Origin: Allomyces arbusculus
Taxonomy: Eukaryota; Blastocladiomycota; Blastocladiomycetes; Blastocladiales; Blastocladiaceae
DNA length: 64,000 bases
NCBI GenBank assembly: GCA_027604705.1
Contig: JADHYV010000056.1
Span: 1-64,000, forward strand
Reading direction: 5' to 3'
Shown here: positions 55,311 through 64,000 of the stretch, one piece after another
Layout: each line of letters starts with the position of its first letter
How positions within the stretch are numbered: position 1 is the stretch's first letter
The notes under the pieces: generated by a model
The model's input: the letters and a program-made list of their open reading frames with translations, nothing else
What the model was told of the DNA's origin: nothing
Databases searched by the model: none
Made by a program: the position numbers and the translations under genes

Positions 55311-55897
55311 ACGCTGTGACTTGGAACATGGTGCGACGTTCATGTGAAAGTTGGATTGTGAGGACGGGTGGCATCGAAGTCAATCCAAACAACTGATCGA
55401 TACGACCCCACATTTTTGATGGAAGCGATTTGCCAGCGGGTATTGACCGACTTAAGCTAGATTCGAGCCGGCCCTCGCTGTCTGACCTGCAGTGTGCCAA
55501 TGCATTCATCGAAAGCCAAACCAAGAGCTGGCAATGCCACGCTGATGGACTGGCGCGGATGCAAGCCGATGCAGGCTGAGAGATGTTGATGAACCCGCGC
55601 ATTACACATCATGAACTGCCATGACTGTTGACAGCTTTGACGACAGAACGAAGACATTGTTTGATCCGGTGTTGTTGCCTTGAAAGCCGCGACGAGGGAC
55701 ATGTTGTGGATCACCCGGAAGTGACGTGGATAGTTGCGCCACTCCCGCTCAGACTCTCACTCCGGAAAATGAACAGCCAAACATCATTGCTGTGAGCACG
55801 ATGAGCATCAACCACTCCAAGCATCTTTACTTGCCTCTGTGCGTGTTCTCGAACACGAGATTGAACGCTTGTGACAGCACGCACTTGTCGATCTGTT

Positions 55898-58111
55898 ATG
55901 GACCCGACCCAGAGCCCGCATCTCCTGCCGCTCATCGGTCCACTCCAAGCGGGGCCAGCGCCAAGCGATTCGAGCTCGATACTTGCAACCTTGCCCAATG
56001 ACATCATGCATCTGATTGCTGAGCGGATTCTCGAAAGCGAAATTGAACAGATCCGTAACGACGGCAGCATGGACCTGGACTGCATTGCAGCGCGTTCGCT
56101 GGTCGCACTGCGGCATACTTCGCGGGATTGGAGGCGCGCCGTCGATCAGGTGCTGCGAGGATCTCTGTCGCTGCATGTGTCCGTGCGAGGAAATGAGAGA
56201 AATGCCTCGATTCTCGCAAGTACAGCCCAGCTGCCACTGCTGGTTGACACTGCCAACCCCAACATGCGTTTTGTGGCCAATCTTGCAACTGGTGCCGCGT
56301 TGATCTTGAGCTTGAATGGAGTGCAAGAGGACCTGCCAGGTGGAAAACCCGTCATTTACGTGCCTGATTTCCGCCCGAATGCGGTCCTGTCTGTGGCTAC
56401 GCATTTGATCTCCTCGCTCGTCATCAGTGGACCTGAGGTGCCACTACCGACTCTACACGGCGAGCAGTCTGGATATGGCGCGTTGTGCCGGTTGCTATTC
56501 ACTCATCTCGCGCATTACTTTGTGCCTCTCACATCGCTCGACTTGACGCTGGTGCTGCCCATGACTGCCATTGACCACGCGCTGCAATTGTGGTCCAATA
56601 CACTGACACATGTCCGGATCGTCGTCCCCTTCCCTTGGGTCGAAGGCGCTCAGCACGTGCAGTTGCCGTACTTGCGCTCGCTTGATGTCGAAGTCCGCTG
56701 GCTTGATTCGCACGAACAAAATGGAATGGAGGCGCCGTTCCCGTTTGTGACGCCGGTGCTCAATCAATTGCGCGTAGCTGCACCCTGTGTTCACGCGCAT
56801 TTCTTTGAACAATACCTCAATCGATTGACGCCCACCCTGAACTCGCTCATTGTTGACACGGTGCAAATTTCCAGACCACCGACCGCAAAGCCGCCTGTGT
56901 GGCCGGTTCTGCAAGTGCTCGATATTCCGGCTGTTGCAGTTGGGTCACTCATTGATCCTGCCCATCATCTATTGCCGCAGCTCCGCACCCTGAAGGTCCG
57001 GCCGGATAGTAATTTCCTGGTCCCGGTGCCTCTTCATTTCCCGCCCGATCTCCACATTGCGAATGTCGAGTTGTATTTCCACATGGCGGACTTGCATTGC
57101 CTGGGCAGCCTGTCTGCAGCTGCGCCGCAGCTTGCCACCTTGACGCTGGCTTGGAGCAACATTGACGTGCACGGAATCCCTGAGCATCCAGTTGTCTTCC
57201 CAGTGTTGAAAAAGTTGGTCTTGCAGAGTCGTACCGGCCGCCGTATTGCGGACGTTATTTCGACCTTTGACTTGCCACAAGTGGAGCAATTTGCGATTCA
57301 TTTCTACCACCAGCCAATGCCTATGCTCCCATTTACGGTCGAGCTGTGGCCGTCCGTCACGTCGATTATGCTAACTGCGTTGAGCCCTTTGCGAATGCAC
57401 GCCAGTCTCCTTGATTCGTTGCCACGCCTGGCCACGCTGGATCTGCAAGCACGCATCAGCTGGGCCAAAGACGTCGTGCCCCGGCTTGCAACCGTGACCA
57501 AGTTGACGGCGTCGGACGTGGCCCTCCGCGGGAAGCTGGGCCAAGCGCCAGAGACCTTGCACAATCTTGTCGAGCTGGCAACGCCGGATGTGCTCGAAAT
57601 TGTGCCCGTGGGCGCCGTGTCGTCGCTTCGACGTGTGATTGCGCCAGCAGTGCACGCAATTGCTATCAGGTTTCTATCGCGTCTGCCCGCCCTCGTTGCC
57701 ATCAGGACACAGCGCGTGCAGGTGGGCGTGCCCTTGCCTTTCTGGTCGCTTGTGTATCGCCAGGGGCATCCGGTCTGGCGCATCCTTCCACGCATTCCGT
57801 GCCTCAGCGCGCTCGCCCGTCGGATTGACATTGAGGTTGCGGCTGTGATCGATGTGGAACAGGCCGTGCAGCAAATCCGCAAGGTCCTTGTTTGGGCCGT
57901 CAAGAACGCGCTTGCACAGCAAGTGCCGGTGCATGTGCGCGTTGCGAAGAGCATCAAGGATTCAAGTCTGGTGCCGCGGATTCAGGCGATGTTGGATGGA
58001 TTGGCAGCGGATGGGGTGCTTGGAAGTGTTGATGACGGCTGTGTCGGTGAGGTGGGGCATGTGCTGGCCGCGACGGGCATTTGTCGTGAGAGCTGGTCAG
58101 CGTTGAGATGA
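55898..58111 (+). CDS. F-box/leucine-rich-repeat-like protein (family member 4)
   Basis: Intronless frame of 737 residues from the ATG at 55898 (MDPTQSPHLL); the open frame extends only nine codons further, to a GTG. F-box-like residues 28-45 read SILATLPNDIMHLIAERI. The hallmark is RSLVALRHTSRDWRRAVDQVL, with the usual cysteine replaced by serine. Irregular leucine-rich repeats fill the body (LPYLRSLDVEVRWLD, LPQLRTLKVRPDSN, LPRLATLDLQARI). The C-terminal block is PFWSLVYRQGHPVWRILPRI, then IDVEQAVQQIRKVLVWAVKN and VPRIQAMLDGLAADGVL. It is the only intact member on the plus strand, with relics E and F on the same strand beside it. Confidence 0.75.
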   Translation: MDPTQSPHLLPLIGPLQAGPAPSDSSSILATLPNDIMHLIAERILESEIEQIRNDGSMDLDCIAARSLVALRHTSRDWRRAVDQVLRGSLSLHVSVRGNERNASILASTAQLPLLVDTANPNMRFVANLATGAALILSLNGVQEDLPGGKPVIYVPDFRPNAVLSVATHLISSLVISGPEVPLPTLHGEQSGYGALCRLLFTHLAHYFVPLTSLDLTLVLPMTAIDHALQLWSNTLTHVRIVVPFPWVEGAQHVQLPYLRSLDVEVRWLDSHEQNGMEAPFPFVTPVLNQLRVAAPCVHAHFFEQYLNRLTPTLNSLIVDTVQISRPPTAKPPVWPVLQVLDIPAVAVGSLIDPAHHLLPQLRTLKVRPDSNFLVPVPLHFPPDLHIANVELYFHMADLHCLGSLSAAAPQLATLTLAWSNIDVHGIPEHPVVFPVLKKLVLQSRTGRRIADVISTFDLPQVEQFAIHFYHQPMPMLPFTVELWPSVTSIMLTALSPLRMHASLLDSLPRLATLDLQARISWAKDVVPRLATVTKLTASDVALRGKLGQAPETLHNLVELATPDVLEIVPVGAVSSLRRVIAPAVHAIAIRFLSRLPALVAIRTQRVQVGVPLPFWSLVYRQGHPVWRILPRIPCLSALARRIDIEVAAVIDVEQAVQQIRKVLVWAVKNALAQQVPVHVRVAKSIKDSSLVPRIQAMLDGLAADGVLGSVDDGCVGEVGHVLAATGICRESWSALR

Positions 58112-58443
58112 CCATGAACCTTTTTCGATGCATTCTTGTCATTGATTCATGGTTTTTATACTTGTCGCGACCAGAATCAGGTCCTCTCTTGTGTTTTCTT
58201 GTTGTCATGGCGCTGCCAAAGCGCGCTGTTCGCTCCGACGCTCTCACGGCCCCAAACAGGAAGGGAAGCGATGCACTCACTTCGTTGCCTTGTGTTCCTC
58301 TTCAAGCAGCGGGCCCCTCTCTCCTAGCTTGGTATGCGTGCCGGCAAGAACCCCCACTCAAGGCGACAACAACCACGAGGGACCTGGCGCAAATCAGTGC
58401 CAGCAGCCCTTCCAGATTGGCCCTGAGCCATTCATCGCTTCCA

Positions 58444-59450
58444 TGGATATGGACTGTGAACAATCCACGCAGCTGCTCCCCGGTCATGATCACGCAAGCA
58501 CCGCTTGTCTGAGACTGGTCGATATGCCGGCCGAAGTGCTGTTCATGATTGCTGCATCCATTCGCGCCCACTTGAATTGTTGTGACGACCATGACGATCG
58601 TCACGACCGCTGTGTTCATTTCGTGCGTGATGACCCTGAGGCGGTGGCCTGCCATTCGTGTCCGTCTCGATTGCGGCGCGTTCGCTCGCGGCTCTGCGTT
58701 TGGCCTGTCGCGTCTGGATGCATATTGTCGACAAGATATTGCAGGCTTATGTGAAGCTCGTGCTTTCTGCGGAACTTGTCTTGGACCGCGCTCGGCGCGT
58801 GCTGCGTTCATCAATCGAACGTTTGGACAACGATGTGGCCTGGACGCCAGCGTGCCAAGTCGAGGCGATGCTCCCGTCTGCCAACAACAACAACAGCATT
58901 GTAACGCTTCCTTTGATGACTTGGTCGATCGGCCATGGTCCCACCACGTCCTCAAGTGCTACAGTATTGCTGGTGCCTGGCTTTGGACAGCCACAGACGT
59001 AACGCCTTGCCATTCCTGCACGACTTGTCCAGTCGGTATGGGTTTGTGAATGCGTGAACATATATGAGGCTTTCCGCATGTTCTCTTAAGGTGACGACCG
59101 TGTGGCTTGTGAAGCGCTTGCATCCTTGGAGGACGGAGTCCTATAGCTGTTTCCAGGCATCACATCGTCCATGCATTAGCGATGCATACAGTCAACAGTC
59201 TCTGTGCACGTCCTGTATCACAGCGCGCATAGGAGCAATAACGGTGCTCACGAACGCTGAGACCCTTCCCACTTTGTCGCACTGGAAGGGAAGCTGATGA
59301 GAAGGGCGTGACGAGTGACCTGGTGATGATAATTGTCCAAATTCGCAAGATCTGCGCTGCACACTCCAACAATACGGGGTTGTGGGAAATGGGGGAGCTT
59401 TCGTTAATGAAAAGGTCTTCTTCTTCGAGACAACTCGCACTGAATTCAAC
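58444..59450 (+). pseudogene. Broken F-box/LRR-like copy F
   Basis: Begins MDMDCEQSTQLLPG, then LVDMPAEVLFMIAASIRA (F-box) and a CCDDHDDRHDRC insert. A frame change near 58650 leads to SIAARSLAALRLACRVWMHIVDKIL and DNDVAWTPACQVEAM, VLLVPGFGQPQT, then a stop at about 59000. The Cys/Asp insert and the NDVAWTP/VLVPxFG blocks match member 2 (DDVVWAPPG, VLVPDFGKRG), so it is that gene's closest relative. Bases about 59320-59450 may keep C-terminal traces (VQIRKICAAHSNN). The leucine-rich region is lost. Confidence 0.65.
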
Positions 59451-59500
59451 TTCCAAACAAAAATCCATCATCCAGGGCTGATCCATCCTCACACAAAATT

Positions 59501-59546
59501 CATGGCCACGGCGAAGACACACAAATCATGGCCACGGCGAAGGCAC
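59501..59546. repeat. Short direct repeat over the stop of member 5
   Basis: catggccacggcgaag occurs at about 59502 and again at about 59528, each followed by an ACACA- or CACAC-type run. The second copy holds the stop codon and last residues of member 5. Confidence 0.7.
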
Positions 59547-61520
59547 ACTCATGCCCACGACTCGCGCAACAATCCCGTCCGACTGCAAGTCCACGACCAG
59601 CTCCTCTACTCGCTGGCGCACCAGCACACTCGCCTCTCTCTTGACGTGCACGTTCACCAAAAAATGGCCCTCTTCGTCCCCACCATACAGCAGAGCCGTC
59701 ATGGCTCCATTGGCCGGTAAAGATCCATTCGCGCACCATCGCGCCATATTCCCAATCTCTGTTACCAAGCGCTCAACGTCCTTGGCCGCGCCCACCTCGA
59801 TCACAAGCTTGTCCACAACCCTGGTCCCAAGCGCCATTGCTGGCACGGTGGACCAGACCGGGTTGCCCTGCAGGTATGCGAGCCGCCACTCGAGGGGTAC
59901 CGTCCTGAATCTGTCATTCTGAAACATCAAGTAGAGGCACTCGAGCCTCGGCATGCGCGACAGCATTTCAACGAGTCGCGGGTGAGTGACCGGTGCACTG
60001 ATTCGGCGGAGCGTGTGCATGCAAGCTGCAGGAAGGATACACAGCGGCGATGTGTGTACGTTGGTGGTGACCTCCTCGAGTGCTGGAAGAGCGTGGTTTG
60101 GGAAGCTTGCAAACATGGCCGGAGATGCGGTGAGAGATTTGACATGCCGCAAAGTCGGTGAAGCTCCACCTATCCACGTCACAAATTCTGGGAGCCGCAA
60201 CTTTCTGAGGTTGGGCAATGCATCGAGTGTCGAACTGTGAAGCTTTAACACAGTCCGGGGCGTCCTCAATGCGTTCGAAATCCCCACGGTCGTTAGGGAC
60301 AGCCATGGTACATCTGGGACCGCAGTTTCGCTGTCAATTCTCAGATTGAGGGAGGTGAGCTGTGGCATGACCAGCCAACGCTTAAGATTCGGAATCAAGG
60401 TAACGCCCGCAGAAAATTTGGTCAATTTTGGCAACACGAGGCGCGGCCGGCCGGATGGGACAACGGTAAAATGTGCAGGTGAAGTCAAAAAGGGTGGGGG
60501 CCACAGTGAGAGGTCCAATAGTGCCGGGAGCTCAGACCGGCCAACGATGATCTGGAAGAAGAGATGCGGGTCACCCGAGTAACTTCGCAGCACGGGCCAG
60601 TGCGGCATTGGCAAAGGATCGCCCTCCATAATCCCTGCAGCTGCGACTGTTAGAGCACGCAAAGTGTCAGCATACTGTGCAATCGCCGTGGGCAGCACTG
60701 CGCCGCACAAACCAATCTTCAGTAACTGCAGGCGGGGCGCGATCGGCAGCACTTTCAAGTCTGTGTCGACAGTGCCCCTCGACGTGGATGCTTCTATCGA
60801 AATGTCGAGCGAATGCAAGAACGGGAGCTCAAACCCCGCAGCCACTCGATTCCAGTCCGGCGTCACGGTCAATGTGAGACTGGTCAACGTCGCGCCCCAT
60901 GCCATGAGCATTGGCATGACCACAATTGATTCCCAGACGAGTAGTGCTCGAAGAGAGAGCTTTGCAAGTCTGGGCTGCCATGCCGTGACGCGAGAAACGT
61001 CCACGTTGGGTGCACGCAAGCTCACAAAACTGTTACTCGGATATGCTTGATTCAATTTCGCCAGCAGGGCTCGGTTTGCAATGAATTCGAGCGACATGAC
61101 CCAATCAGCTGGAATATATGGCAATTGCGCCAACTTGAAGATGTCGCGTTTCTTGCTCCCATCACTCTCGGGGAGCGGCGCGTCGGTGGTGCACACTTGC
61201 AGCTCAACAGTGACGTGCCAACCAGGGAACCTGGCATCTACTGCACCTTGCCACGGGCGGGACACGCGCCGAAGCGCCATGAGAATTGATGCAGTTGGCG
61301 AGCGCGCGCACACAAATGGGCCGAAAAAGTCTCCTATGGGTCTGCTCGCGAGAATCTGGTCGACGACGATCAATTGCACGTCGGCAGGGAGTGTTGCAAA
61401 TGTGGTCGGGCGAGCCACAACGCTGGCCCCGGGGTGAGAGGTGACTGTCGCCTCTGCACTGGCGTGTCTCCCTGCTGTTGGCTCTTCATCGCGCGCGTTT
61501 TGTGCAGCAGGTCGTTCCAT
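59526..61520 (-). CDS. F-box/leucine-rich-repeat-like protein (family member 5)
   Basis: Intronless frame of 664 residues from the ATG at 61520 (MERPAAQNARDEEPT). F-box-like residues 41-57 read FATLPADVQLIVVDQIL. The hallmark is LMALRRVSRPWQGAVDARFPGW, where CxxW of other members has become SRPW. Leucine-rich segments follow (LPFLHSLDISIEAS, MPQLTSLNLRIDSE, LPNLRKLRLPEFVTW). The C-terminal block is VPLEWRLAYLQGNPVWSTVP, then KDVERLVTEIGNMARWC, then VRQRVEELVVDLQSDGIV. It is the sister of member 6, with similarity along the full length. The 3' end carries a short duplicated stop region (59501-59546). Confidence 0.78.
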   Translation of the reverse strand: MERPAAQNARDEEPTAGRHASAEATVTSHPGASVVARPTTFATLPADVQLIVVDQILASRPIGDFFGPFVCARSPTASILMALRRVSRPWQGAVDARFPGWHVTVELQVCTTDAPLPESDGSKKRDIFKLAQLPYIPADWVMSLEFIANRALLAKLNQAYPSNSFVSLRAPNVDVSRVTAWQPRLAKLSLRALLVWESIVVMPMLMAWGATLTSLTLTVTPDWNRVAAGFELPFLHSLDISIEASTSRGTVDTDLKVLPIAPRLQLLKIGLCGAVLPTAIAQYADTLRALTVAAAGIMEGDPLPMPHWPVLRSYSGDPHLFFQIIVGRSELPALLDLSLWPPPFLTSPAHFTVVPSGRPRLVLPKLTKFSAGVTLIPNLKRWLVMPQLTSLNLRIDSETAVPDVPWLSLTTVGISNALRTPRTVLKLHSSTLDALPNLRKLRLPEFVTWIGGASPTLRHVKSLTASPAMFASFPNHALPALEEVTTNVHTSPLCILPAACMHTLRRISAPVTHPRLVEMLSRMPRLECLYLMFQNDRFRTVPLEWRLAYLQGNPVWSTVPAMALGTRVVDKLVIEVGAAKDVERLVTEIGNMARWCANGSLPANGAMTALLYGGDEEGHFLVNVHVKREASVLVRQRVEELVVDLQSDGIVARVVGMSVPSPWP

Positions 61521-62033
61521 GGCGTGAGCGCCTCTGAATTCGAATTGGAATGGTTGATCGAAAAGGCAGCAATTGTTGATGCTGCCGTTGTAGCAAGCTG
61601 CAAAACGTGCTGGCCTCTGCTGACGTGGCCAGAAGAGGGGCGTCGATGCCTTGAACCATGCGACACGAAGAACAAGAGCCTCACCTCATCACCGTCATGT
61701 CCGTCACACATGTCACCTTTCTGACCGCCAGCAGTTCGTCCGACAAAACCACGAATCAGGGCCCATCTAAGCAGGATTCGAAGCCGACAACTGTTCCTCC
61801 CGCGATGCAGTGGTAGGTGTGCGTTTTCGTTAGATGCGTGAATCTGGTAGCATCGTCTGTGGGCACGGCTGAGGTGCGTTTGATGCAGGGCATCAATCAC
61901 TGCTTCTCGTTCCGAAAATCTGACCAAAACTCTCAACAAGCGTCGAGAACTCGTATCCAATAGCGGGCCATTCTTTTTTGCCTTTGGGTAGATGTAAATA
62001 ACCAATTTCCACAGCACGCACACACTCCCAAGG
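61521..62033. other. Intergenic stretch between members 5 and 6
   Basis: About 510 bp, head of member 5 to tail of member 6. No gene and no clear TATA box are seen; a CAGCAATTGTTGATGCTG-like palindromic stretch occurs near 61566. Confidence 0.35.
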
Positions 62034-63992
62034 TCATGGTAGCGGCGCGCTCACATACATGACCCGTGCAGCAATCTCGTATTGCTCCCTCAGCTCTTCG
62101 ACCAACTGTTCCACCCGCTGCTGCACCTGTGATCCTGCTTCTGGCACGACGTGCACCTCGACTGGGAACCAGTCCTCCTCGCCCACACCGTTCTGGTGGA
62201 CCAGGATCCCATCGACCAGCAGCGAGGACTCGGCGCACCAATACGCCATGTTCTTGATCTCCGCGGCCATCCGCTCAACATCATTGACCACACTCACTCC
62301 AACCACAAGCTTTTCGGCAATCTGGTTCTTGGCCTGCGTCATTGGCACTACAGACCAGATCGGGTTGCCCTCCACGTAAGCAAGCCGCCACTCGACAAGT
62401 CGCTGCGGTTCCTGAATGCGCGCCATGCGAAACGTCTCGAGCGCTGGCATGCATGCGAGTAATTCGACAAGCCGTGGATGGACCATCATCGCATCGAGTC
62501 GGCGAAGCGTGCGTCCACAATCGGCGGGTAACGCAATGAGTGGTGACGGAAGCATATCAGCAGCAGCGTGCATAAGTGATGGCAGGGCGTGATCTGGGAA
62601 ACTTGCAAACGTGTCCGGCGGTGCTTTCAAGTCCGTAACATGTGGCAAAATAGGTGGAACGCCGTCGATCCACGTCACGATTGGAGGCAACTGCAGTGTG
62701 ATGAGATTGGGAAGCGCGTCCAGCATGGAACCATGGATTGCGACGGGAGACAACGGTGCTCCAAACTTCCTCAAGATTTTCATGGTTGTAATAGACGGCC
62801 ATGGCAGGTCTGGGACCGCCGATTCAGTGCCAATGCTCATGTGGAGAAACGCGAGGCGTGGCACGTAAAGCCGGCACGTGAGATCGGCGACCAAAGCGAC
62901 ACTCGCAGATAAAGTGGACAGGTTGGGCAGCGCGAGATGCAGCAGGGTGTCCGGAACAGCCGTAATCTTTGCTGGTTTGGCGGGGTCGGCTACAAATAGC
63001 AGCGAGAGGTGCACCAAAGCCGGCAGCTCAGACTGGCCTTCAATAAGCTGGAAGAAGACTTGTGGCGAGCCCGTGAAGTTGCGCAGCGCTGGCCAATGGG
63101 GCATCCTCGATTCAACTCTAACTTGACCGTCCGCCAAGACAGTCATGGAGCGGAGCGTGCTAGCATATTGAGCAATGGCCTCGGGTAAGATCGAGCCCTT
63201 CAAACTGACCTGCAGTGCTTCCAGCAGCGGCGCGATGGGTAGGGCGTCCACATCGGTGCCATCATCCCTGGTACGCATGGTCACATTGTTGGAAATGATG
63301 AGAGTGCGCAGCACCGGCAGCTCTAGCGTGGCCGCTGCTCGATTCCATCCAGGGCCCACAGTCAGCGAAAGCGCAGTCAGGGTCGCGCTCCACGAGGTAA
63401 GAGTGGGCATAATCGTGGCCGGATCCCAAACGAGTGAATTGAGAAGCAAGTGCATAATATTGGGTGCCCACGCCGCAATCCGCGCCAGGTCCACGTTTGG
63501 CGCCCGCAGAGTATCAAAACGCGCCTCTGGCTCGCTCTCGTCCAAGTACTGCTTCATCAAGACTCCGTCGGCCCTCAGCGCAAGGGACAAGAGAAACTTG
63601 GTCGGAATTTGCGGCAATGGAGCCTGAATGATCACCTTGCGTGTCGCGTGCGTGGTGAGTGGTTCGGTCCGTTTTGCGAGCAGGTCAAGTGTGAGATGCC
63701 ACCCAGGAAATTTGGCGTCCACTGCAGATTGCCACGGGCGGGACACTCGTCGGAGCGCCAAGAGCGTCGTCGCGGTTGACGTTCGCGGGATCACAAAACG
63801 ACGTCTGAAAAGGTCCTTGGTGGGATTGCTGGCGAGGATATGATCGATGATCAAGTATTGCACGTCGTCGGGTACTGTTGCAAAGTTGGCCAGCGGAGTA
63901 TTGGTCGCGGTCTCTCGGTTCGCCGTTACGCTGGGGCCTTCGAAAGCCGTCCGGGCGTCGCCGTGAGAGATTTGTGCAACAAGTTGGTCCAT
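62034..63992 (-). CDS. F-box/leucine-rich-repeat-like protein (family member 6)
   Basis: Intronless frame of 652 residues from the ATG at 63992 (MDQLVAQISHGDART), complete within the window. F-box-like residues 37-54 read NFATVPDDVQYLIIDHIL. The hallmark is LLALRRVSRPWQSAVDAKFPGW, nearly identical to member 5. The repeat region includes LPVLRTLIISNNVTM, LPNLSTLSASVALV and LPNLITLQLPPIVTW. The C-terminal block is VEWRLAYVEGNPIWSVVP, then NDVERMAAEIKNMAYWC and VQQRVEQLVEELREQYEIA. The isolated fragment at 20.7 kb matches this member and member 5 best. Confidence 0.78.
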   Translation of the reverse strand: MDQLVAQISHGDARTAFEGPSVTANRETATNTPLANFATVPDDVQYLIIDHILASNPTKDLFRRRFVIPRTSTATTLLALRRVSRPWQSAVDAKFPGWHLTLDLLAKRTEPLTTHATRKVIIQAPLPQIPTKFLLSLALRADGVLMKQYLDESEPEARFDTLRAPNVDLARIAAWAPNIMHLLLNSLVWDPATIMPTLTSWSATLTALSLTVGPGWNRAAATLELPVLRTLIISNNVTMRTRDDGTDVDALPIAPLLEALQVSLKGSILPEAIAQYASTLRSMTVLADGQVRVESRMPHWPALRNFTGSPQVFFQLIEGQSELPALVHLSLLFVADPAKPAKITAVPDTLLHLALPNLSTLSASVALVADLTCRLYVPRLAFLHMSIGTESAVPDLPWPSITTMKILRKFGAPLSPVAIHGSMLDALPNLITLQLPPIVTWIDGVPPILPHVTDLKAPPDTFASFPDHALPSLMHAAADMLPSPLIALPADCGRTLRRLDAMMVHPRLVELLACMPALETFRMARIQEPQRLVEWRLAYVEGNPIWSVVPMTQAKNQIAEKLVVGVSVVNDVERMAAEIKNMAYWCAESSLLVDGILVHQNGVGEEDWFPVEVHVVPEAGSQVQQRVEQLVEELREQYEIAARVMYVSAPLP

Positions 63993-64000
63993 GGTGTGAG

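Overview
The window looks like nuclear DNA of an early-diverging, flagellated-type fungus. A Blastocladiomycete such as an Allomyces or Catenaria relative is my best guess, but it is inferred, not proven. The DNA is GC-rich. Housekeeping genes carry short introns (mostly 58-170 nt) whose donors are usually GTACGT, GTACGC or GTGCGT. A fungal CRH-type GH16 cell-wall transglycosylase sits near a Frizzled-like receptor and an ABCD4-type transporter, a mix known from basal fungi rather than Dikarya.

Layout. 1-6.3 kb: three decayed 3' ends of a RING/SNF2 (SHPRH/RAD5-like) helicase gene surround an intronless F-box/LRR-like gene (1678-3903, minus). 6.3-41.6 kb is a conserved-gene island: SEC18/NSF (minus), ABCD4-like transporter (plus), Frizzled-like receptor (plus), RFC5/Rfc3 clamp-loader subunit (minus), an unrecognised membrane protein (plus), ATP synthase beta (minus), MND1 meiotic protein (plus), CRH/GH16 (plus), a polyQ single-pass membrane protein (plus), TELO2/Tel2 (plus), a PB1-domain proline-rich protein (plus), mitochondrial serine hydroxymethyltransferase (plus), nicotinamide riboside kinase (minus) and a 2H phosphoesterase (plus). 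41.6-44.3 kb is gene-poor and decayed, with a 40-bp tandem repeat. 44.3-64 kb is a cluster of one fast-evolving intronless F-box/LRR-like family: five intact members plus at least six broken ones in both orientations. A further fragment of the family lies alone at 20.7 kb, and the 1678-3903 gene is an outlying intact member.

The island genes do not form one pathway. They cover vesicle fusion, lysosomal or peroxisomal transport, signalling, replication and telomere maintenance, meiosis, respiration, one-carbon and NAD metabolism, and the cell wall. Several are head-to-head pairs sharing 0.5-0.75 kb promoters: SEC18/ABCD4, RFC5/membrane protein, ATP2/MND1, and NRK/2H phosphoesterase. I rebuilt exon structures by matching conserved protein blocks and keeping codon phase; totals agree with known family lengths. 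The most unusual material is the birth-and-death F-box/LRR cluster, the fungal Frizzled-like receptor, the ABCD4-like transporter and the divergent NRK/2H pair. No rRNA, tRNA, CRISPR or virus-like element was recognised.
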